Source: JAVBLK01 sp031553565 (GTDB lineage: Bacteria; Bacillota; Clostridia; Christensenellales; DUVY01). From it: a stretch of DNA of 38,524 bases. Each line of letters starts with the position of its first letter. Position 1 is the first letter of the stretch. The notes under the pieces were generated by a model, which was not told the DNA's origin, did not search any database, and worked only from the letters and a program-made list of their open reading frames with translations. A program made the position numbers and the translations under genes. Shown here one piece after another: positions 34,073 through 38,524 of this stretch. Where the stretch lies: positions 1 to 38,524 of the forward strand of contig JAVBLK010000024.1 in the NCBI GenBank assembly GCA_031553565.1, given 5' to 3'.

Positions 34073-34101
34073 TTGACAAAATATAACATATTTAGTAATG
34101 T
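34073..34101 (+). promoter_or_regulatory. Possible promoter of the ABC fusion gene
   Basis: Perfect TTGACA (34073-34078) followed by AT-rich sequence with a poor -10 candidate, TAATGT, after 17 bases (34096-34101). Transcription from here would pass through the decayed repeat copy before the gene. Confidence 0.4.
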
Positions 34102-34120
34102 AATGGTATTGAGGTTTATT

Positions 34121-34199
34121 TTAAAGAACCGATGATATTTACAGCGCATCTTCTTTTCTTGCAAATATTGGTCTGCTATTTGCTGTAAAAACAAGCCGT
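34121..34199 (+). repeat. Decayed copy of the 164-bp element in the ABC gene leader
   Basis: AAAGAACCGATGATATTTACAG, then TTGCAAATA..GCTATTTGCTG and AAAAACAAGCCGT, match the left and central parts of the intact copies with an internal deletion. The right end is missing. Confidence 0.65.
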
Positions 34200-34238
34200 A
34201 AATAGAATGCAAACAGCAACCTTACGGAGTATAAAAAA

Positions 34239-37100
34239 ATGCTGTCAGTAAGAAACCTAAGAAAAACATATAAGATTAAAGGCGGCGGCGAGGTAAAGGC
34301 GCTTGACGGCGTAAGCATAGACTTCCCCGACAGCGGGATGGTCTTTCTTTTGGGAAAGAGCGGGTCGGGGAAAACGACTCTTTTGAATATCGCGGGCGGG
34401 TTGGACAAGCCGGACGGCGGCGAAATAATAATTAACGGGAAATCAAGCAAGGATTTTGCGCCCCCGGACTATGACGGTTACCGCAACGCGTACGTCGGTT
34501 TTATATTTCAGGAATTCAATATCCTGGGCGGTTTCACCGTCGGGCAGAACATAGCGCTGGCGCTGCAGCTGCAAGGCAGGAAAAACGCCGGGGCCGAGGC
34601 GGAAAGCATTCTGAAAGAGGTAGGCTTGGCGGGATTCGCCGACCGCATGCCGGACACCTTGTCGGGCGGGCAGAAGCAGCGCGTTGCGATCGCAAGGGCG
34701 TTGGTGAAAGACCCGATGATCATTATGGCGGACGAGCCTACCGGCTCCTTGGATTCCGAGACGGGCGCGGACATTTTCAGTTTATTGAAAAAGTTGTCCG
34801 CGGACAGGCTTGTCGTAGTGGTTTCACATGACCGCGAAAACGCCGAGAAATACGGCGACCGTATTATCGAGTTAAAGGACGGCAAAGTCGTATCCGACAG
34901 AATTCCTGATAGTAAAGCTTTGGCCGCCTCGCCCGTTTCTACGGCGGTGAAGAAAGAAAGCAGGAATAATAACGCCGTATTCATAAAATCAAGGCTGCCG
35001 TTTGCAAACGCCGCAAAAATGGCCGGGGCAGGCTTAAAACTGAAGCCGCTGCGGCTGGCGGTGCTTTTACTGGTTTCTCTTTTGGCGTTCGGGATATTCG
35101 GGGTCGATTCGACAATGATGATGTACGACCCGAATTATACATTCGCAAAAGCCCTCGAAGGAACTGCCTGTGACTCGGCGGTTTTGATCAAGCAATACCA
35201 AGCGAAATGGACGGATATATACAATATATCCGGTAAGGAAAGCAAAACAAGCGAAAACCAGATTCGCACAACGCTGATCGGCGAATCCGAGCTGGATAGG
35301 ATGAATAACGCCGGTTCCGGGATCAAATTCGCCGGCGTCATGAATCAGGATCTGTGTCCCGGGTTTATTGAAGGGAATATCCGTATCACGCGCGAAAAGC
35401 GGGCGGATTCAAAATATTACGATACGGACGGCTTTTTCGGATTTTCCGACGCGGGGGAGCAGTATCTTAAAGACATATTCGGCGAAAACGTAAGGCTTGC
35501 GGGGCGTTATCCTGAAACTGACGATGAGATCGCAGTATCCGAATACATGTATGAAACCTTTTTGACCGGAGGATTGTATGTTTTAAGCGGGCAAAGCGGC
35601 GATTACGAAAATCTTACAATTGCATCTTATGACGATTTGATCGGCCAAACCGTGGAGTTGAATGGGCTTAACAACGTATATAAGGAAAATTATATTATCA
35701 CGGGAATATACCGCACGGGCGTAATAGACCCTAAATTTCACCTTCTGAAAAATATACATAGCGAAGAACAGTATAACAGGGGCAAGGATCCCTTATACGA
35801 CGAATTTAAGGACAGCTGCGATTACAGCTTTCACACATTGGCCTATGTTTCAGACACGTTCTATGAGAACGTTATTGCGTATAGAAGATATCAGCCTTGG
35901 ACGCATATGGACGCCGGCAGCGCGGAAATAGTGAATTCCGAATTCAACCGCATCAGCACTTCCGGCGGAATGCCTTACTTACTGCCGGAGTGGCTGGGGC
36001 AATATTCCGCACAAGCATCGGTCTATAATTTTAAAAGCGGCGAGCGGATAGACGCGTCGGCAATAAATTCTGTAAAAGCGGACGAAACATATATGTCGTC
36101 GTATGGACTTCGGAACAGAGCGTATTATCTGTCCATATCGAAAAAAGACGGCACAAAATATTCCGACACACACAGCGGATTTATGTATTCTTTTTACAAG
36201 CTTTCTTATGCTGTAGGGTCGCAATGGCAGGGCGGGGCCGAATATCAAAAGCCAAGGGTAAGGTCAGTTACCGACGAGGATATCAAGATCATAATCAACG
36301 CGTTAAACGCCGATTGGGACTCTTGGGCCAGGAACGGGGAAAACCCGATTTATTATGTTTATAACGACATTGATAAGTTTTATTATAGTGGCGGCAATAC
36401 GCTAAAAATCCTGGGCGTTTATATGCTCGGCAATTATGATCGGAATTTTTGGCTTGTAAACGAAAATTTCATTACATCGAATACCGACAAATACAGTTAT
36501 AAAATGAGCGTAAGGACTACAAAATATGTTAAACCGGCCGACGCGAAATACGACGGTATAATTTCCCCCGTAAAGACCGGCGCGCAGGGAATAAATCATA
36601 TCCTTTCTTTTGCGAAAAAGGCGGCGGACGATTCATTTTTTGCATTGCAGAGCAGGGTTTATTTTGATGTGGACTATGTGGTCGAAATGGTAGAGACATA
36701 TTTACTATGGATTTTTGTGCCGTTAGGAGTAATCTTAGCGCTTATATCTGCGTTACTTTTATTTAACTATATTTCGATCTCTATCGCGGACAAATGCCGG
36801 GAGATCGGTATTTTGCGCGCGGTAGGCGCGAAAGAAGGGGATATATACAAGATATTTTTTATCGAGAGTATAATAATCGCCGCTGCTTGCGGGATCCTGG
36901 GGGTCATATTTGCAATTGGCGCCAGCGCCCTTATCAATTCAATATTTGCGGAGGGGGCGGGATATCAGTTTTTTAATTTCAGATTTATTAATGCCTTGAT
37001 CATCTTGGGGATAACGGCGTTGATAGCTTTTACCGCTACGTTTTTCCCGATCCGGAGGGCTGCGAAGAAGTCGCCTGTGGAAGCTATCAGGGCGTTGTAA
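34239..37100 (+). CDS. ABC transporter ATPase fused to FtsX-type permease
   Basis: 953 aa, MacB-like order: ATPase first, then permease. The ATPase (1-225) has Walker A GKSGSGKTT (39-47), Q91, LSGGQ (141-145), Walker B with E166 (ADEPTGS) and H197, all intact. Span 1 is at about 272-289. A very large extracytoplasmic domain (about 290-820) follows, then three spans (about 822-844, 875-898, 917-937) with the FtsX motif CREIGILRAVGAKEGDIYKIF between the first two and a basic end RRAAKKSPVEAIRAL. Such type VII ABC proteins act as mechanotransmitters for antimicrobial-peptide resistance or envelope work rather than as channels; the exact role is unknown. GGAG sits 9 bases before the ATG. By eye the second half is lower in GC than most of the window. 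It lies between two intact MITE-like copies. Confidence 0.92.
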   Translation: MLSVRNLRKTYKIKGGGEVKALDGVSIDFPDSGMVFLLGKSGSGKTTLLNIAGGLDKPDGGEIIINGKSSKDFAPPDYDGYRNAYVGFIFQEFNILGGFTVGQNIALALQLQGRKNAGAEAESILKEVGLAGFADRMPDTLSGGQKQRVAIARALVKDPMIIMADEPTGSLDSETGADIFSLLKKLSADRLVVVVSHDRENAEKYGDRIIELKDGKVVSDRIPDSKALAASPVSTAVKKESRNNNAVFIKSRLPFANAAKMAGAGLKLKPLRLAVLLLVSLLAFGIFGVDSTMMMYDPNYTFAKALEGTACDSAVLIKQYQAKWTDIYNISGKESKTSENQIRTTLIGESELDRMNNAGSGIKFAGVMNQDLCPGFIEGNIRITREKRADSKYYDTDGFFGFSDAGEQYLKDIFGENVRLAGRYPETDDEIAVSEYMYETFLTGGLYVLSGQSGDYENLTIASYDDLIGQTVELNGLNNVYKENYIITGIYRTGVIDPKFHLLKNIHSEEQYNRGKDPLYDEFKDSCDYSFHTLAYVSDTFYENVIAYRRYQPWTHMDAGSAEIVNSEFNRISTSGGMPYLLPEWLGQYSAQASVYNFKSGERIDASAINSVKADETYMSSYGLRNRAYYLSISKKDGTKYSDTHSGFMYSFYKLSYAVGSQWQGGAEYQKPRVRSVTDEDIKIIINALNADWDSWARNGENPIYYVYNDIDKFYYSGGNTLKILGVYMLGNYDRNFWLVNENFITSNTDKYSYKMSVRTTKYVKPADAKYDGIISPVKTGAQGINHILSFAKKAADDSFFALQSRVYFDVDYVVEMVETYLLWIFVPLGVILALISALLLFNYISISIADKCREIGILRAVGAKEGDIYKIFFIESIIIAAACGILGVIFAIGASALINSIFAEGAGYQFFNFRFINALIILGITALIAFTATFFPIRRAAKKSPVEAIRAL

Positions 37101-37123
37101 AACAGTCAATTGGATATTTTCCC

Positions 37124-37155
37124 TCAAGGCGGCGTCTGCCGCCTTGATGCGTTTA
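37124..37155 (+). terminator. Terminator-like hairpin after the ABC fusion gene
   Basis: TCAAGGCGGC and GCCGCCTTGA around GTCT, followed by TGCGTTTATCC. A perfect 10-bp stem but a poor T-run. Confidence 0.55.
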
Positions 37156-37243
37156 TCCGGCGGCCGGAAAAGGCGGCAAACAGCGGCTTTACAGCCGCTT
37201 TGGCGCCGGTCAGATTTGTAAAAAAATTTTTAAGCGAAAACAC

Positions 37244-37271
37244 TTGACTTTTCTCTGTTATGTGGTATAAA
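37244..37271 (+). promoter_or_regulatory. Promoter of the zinc-ribbon gene
   Basis: TTGACT (37244-37249), a 16-base spacer and TATAAA (37266-37271) preceded by TGG. A second TATAAT at 37291-37296 without a -35 is an alternative. Confidence 0.6.
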
Positions 37272-37504
37272 TATTTGCTATTGCCTTGCATATAATACTG
37301 CAAGAATAAAAAATCGCGGGAAGCTGCCGGCTTATTTTTAGGGACAGCTTGCAGGCGGCGGAACTGCTTGATTTTTCAATTAACAAATACGGATACTTTT
37401 CTTTATCCTTATTTTCTTTTTTGGCCGGGCTATTTTCTTTTGACGGGCATCCATGACCTGCGGCCTTGAAGAAAAATGTCCGATAAAAAATTGCGGAGAT
37501 TTTA

Positions 37505-37993
37505 ATGGCGCTTATCAAAAAGAAGAACGAGAAAGTCGAATATGTTATCTGCGAGCGGTGCGAGCTTAATTATGTGCCCAGGAAGCAGAAATATTGTAAT
37601 GTGTGCAAGGCAGAGATGAGTGTTGACGGCGCGTCGATGCTGCTGCCCGATGAGGACGAGGAGCTTGAAAAGCTGTGCCCCGTCTGTAAGATCAACTATA
37701 TGAATCCTGACGAGGACATGTGCTTTCTGTGCCAGAAGGAAAAGGCGGAGAAGGCAGGCGCCGAGGAAAAGGATTGGGGCGAATTTGATAAGGATGAAAC
37801 GGAAACCGCGGTAGAGGAAGAGCCGCTGGATGATATCCCGCTGTCCGAACTCGAGGCCGAGGAAGAGGCTTTGGAGGAGGACGAGGATGAGTTTTCGTCC
37901 GAGGCCGACGATTTCGAGTATGTTGACCCCGATTCCGATGAGTTCGACGACCTGGACGAGGAGGAAGAGGACGACGACGAGGACATAATATAA
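37505..37993 (+). CDS. Small double zinc-ribbon protein with very acidic tail
   Basis: 162 aa, not recognised. Residues 16-36 hold CERC...CNVC and 58-76 hold CPVC...CFLC, two likely treble-clef or ribbon zinc sites. From about 80 to the end the protein is dominated by Glu and Asp and finishes with an almost unbroken acidic run. An acidic tail plus zinc fingers suggests a protein that contacts a basic or nucleic-acid-binding partner such as RNA polymerase or ribosome, by analogy with the acidic tail of the RNA polymerase delta subunit; this is inference. GGAG is 8 bases before the ATG. The long leader suggests post-transcriptional control. An opposite-strand frame over the same DNA is a shadow of the acidic codons. 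Confidence 0.85.
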   Translation: MALIKKKNEKVEYVICERCELNYVPRKQKYCNVCKAEMSVDGASMLLPDEDEELEKLCPVCKINYMNPDEDMCFLCQKEKAEKAGAEEKDWGEFDKDETETAVEEEPLDDIPLSELEAEEEALEEDEDEFSSEADDFEYVDPDSDEFDDLDEEEEDDDEDII

Positions 37994-38077
37994 ACGGTAT
38001 CGGCCTTTTTCTGTTGCGCCGTGCATTCCCCGGGCAGGCGTGCGCGGAGAAGTGTTACGTTAAATACACAAAAGACT

Positions 38078-38241
38078 TATGTAACCGCTGATTAATTCGG
38101 AATAATTTACAGCTGCGTCTTTTTCGCCTGAAAACGTCTTCTTCCATTGCAAATAGTTCTACTATTTGCTGCAAAAACAAGCCGTTTTCTGACTTAAAAA
38201 TACTTGCTCTAAATTAACCTCATTTATTCAGCGTTTACTTA
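38078..38241 (+). mobile_element. MITE-like 164-bp element, copy 2
   Basis: Ends TATGTAACCGCTGATTAA and TTATTCAGCGTTTACTTA pair at 15 of 18 positions, with TA at each outer edge. The centre GCAAATAGTTCTACTATTTGC is a hairpin identical to copy 1. No open frame inside. Opposite orientation to copy 1. Confidence 0.8.
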
Positions 38242-38252
38242 GAGACTGATTA

Positions 38253-38287
38253 AAAACACGCCGTATATGATTCTTGCGGCGTGTTTT
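38253..38287. terminator. Terminator-like hairpin right of the element
   Basis: AAAACACGCCG and CGGCGTGTTTT around a 13-base loop. A-run and T-run on the two sides allow action in both directions. Possibly the original terminator of the zinc-ribbon gene, pushed away by insertion of the element. Confidence 0.55.
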
Positions 38288-38383
38288 ATATTATTCGCGA
38301 CGACGAGCAACTTGCTTGGCATCGGTTGTGAGGAGGAGCGAGCAAATCGGTTAAATACCCCGCAGCTCTGCTGCGGAAAGAAT

Positions 38384-38524
38384 GGGGCTGTCTCAACAAG
38401 AGGCAGTCCCTTTTGTCGTAAAAGGAAGGAAAAAAAAGGCGTGTGGATCCTGTGGGAAGCACACGCCTTTTGTGTTAAAATGGTAGTGTCGAGGTACCAT
38501 TTAACATGAATAAGTTTAGTATAA
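38384..38524 (+). mobile_element. Possible left edge of an insertion sequence with start of an ORF
   Basis: GGGGCTGTCTC/GAGGCAGTCCC around AACAA resembles terminal or near-terminal repeats of some Clostridia insertion sequences whose ends read GGCTGTCTC. About 120 bases on, TGTTAAAAT could be an extended -10, and an ATG at 38506 opens a frame (MNKFSI...) that leaves the window. The evidence is suggestive only; the hairpin could equally be a terminator. Confidence 0.25.

Larger units (their letters stand above)
33286..34238. other. Repeat- and hairpin-rich noncoding region between spo0A and the ABC fusion gene
   Basis: 953 bases with no credible gene; the 77-codon frame at 33469-33702 runs straight through hairpins. 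It holds the large palindrome, two 71-bp repeats, three GGCGCG(A/C)AAAA-type hairpins (33450-33476, 33643-33668 and a degenerate one near 33940-33962), three copies of a GCTGCC..CTGCGGCCTTATTTTCC-like tail (ending at 33416, 33553 and about 33982), an intact 164-bp inverted-repeat element, a decayed copy of it, and a promoter. Confidence 0.7.
37101..37504. other. Intergenic region and long leader before the zinc-ribbon gene
   Basis: 404 bases: a terminator-like hairpin (37124-37155), a second hairpin AGCGGCT/AGCCGCT (37182-37199), a promoter (37244-37271) and then an AT-rich leader of about 227 bases with T-rich stretches. The leader has an AAGCTG...CAGCTT pair around 37320-37352; I do not recognise a known riboswitch in it. 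Confidence 0.55.
37994..38524. other. Right-edge region: inverted-repeat element, hairpins, possible IS edge
   Basis: 531 bases with no convincing complete gene. It holds the second intact MITE-like copy, a terminator-like hairpin (38253-38287), a hairpin CCGCAGC/GCTGCGG (38360-38376), the hairpin at 38384-38414, another GGCGTGTG/CACACGCC hairpin (about 38436-38468), a dyad AAATGGTA/TACCATTT (about 38478-38502) and an ATG at 38506 running off the edge. The 80-codon frame at 38267-38509 crosses all these hairpins and is not credible. Confidence 0.55.

Noticed and set aside
37502..38026. 174-codon minus-strand frame opposite the zinc-ribbon gene
   Set aside because: A shadow of acidic GAN codons, giving Leu/Val-rich nonsense; the plus-strand gene has cysteine motifs, a promoter and a ribosome-binding site.
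38267..38509. 80-codon frame at the right edge
   Set aside because: Covers several strong hairpins and a terminator; no recognisable domain.
1..38524. CRISPR array or anti-phage defence island
   Set aside because: No regularly spaced repeats and no cas, restriction-modification or toxin-antitoxin genes were seen; AddAB and RecD2 are ordinary repair enzymes.

Overview
The window looks like a piece of chromosome from a fairly GC-rich, Gram-positive, spore-forming (or recently spore-forming) Bacillota, most likely a gut-type Clostridia. The main evidence is a full-length Spo0A, an AddA/AddB helicase-nuclease pair, RecD2, a heterodimeric ABC exporter, and lipoproteins with ordinary lipoboxes. 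I cannot place it below class level. No tRNA, rRNA, CRISPR array or complete insertion sequence was seen.

Layout. 0.1-3.8 kb: a minus-strand pair encoding a heterodimeric ABC exporter with one degenerate ATP site. 4.1-5.3 kb: metK. 5.7-7.6 kb: a membrane-anchored beta-rich surface protein. 7.8-18.3 kb: a DNA-processing block of recD2, comF, a lipoprotein, addB and addA. comF and the lipoprotein gene overlap on the minus strand; addB and addA run in tandem on the plus strand. 18.5-21.3 kb: an unknown three-span membrane protein facing a PRC-barrel protein, separated by a strong terminator. 21.5-23.5 kb: an AEC-family permease and a Cof-type HAD phosphatase. 23.6-29.7 kb: a glycogen block of glgA, glgP and a GH13 glucanase (synthesis, phosphorolysis, trimming). 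29.7-32.1 kb: a Pro/Ala-rich protein with three NGII repeats, and a lipoprotein. 32.5-33.3 kb: spo0A. 33.3-34.2 kb: about 950 bases of noncoding DNA full of palindromes and repeats. 34.2-38.0 kb: an ATPase-FtsX permease fusion and an acidic double zinc-ribbon protein. The last 530 bases hold a second intact small repeat element, several hairpins and possibly the edge of an insertion sequence.

The most unusual part is the right third. A 164-bp element with 18-bp imperfect terminal inverted repeats, apparently flanked by TA, occurs intact twice in opposite orientations (33681-33844 and 38078-38241). The copies bracket the ABC fusion gene and the zinc-ribbon gene. Truncated copies lie at the recD2 stop codon (10001-10052) and in the leader of the ABC fusion gene (34121-34199). 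Directly after spo0A, overlapping its stop codon, is a 133-bp near-palindrome; its 71-bp left-centre part is repeated about 270 bases downstream.

Promoters. Several genes share an extended -10 pattern (TGn followed by TATAAT) with a weak or absent -35. At addB and the divergent lipoprotein gene this box is so close to the ATG that the mRNAs should be essentially leaderless. All functional calls rest on reading motifs by eye; no database search was run.
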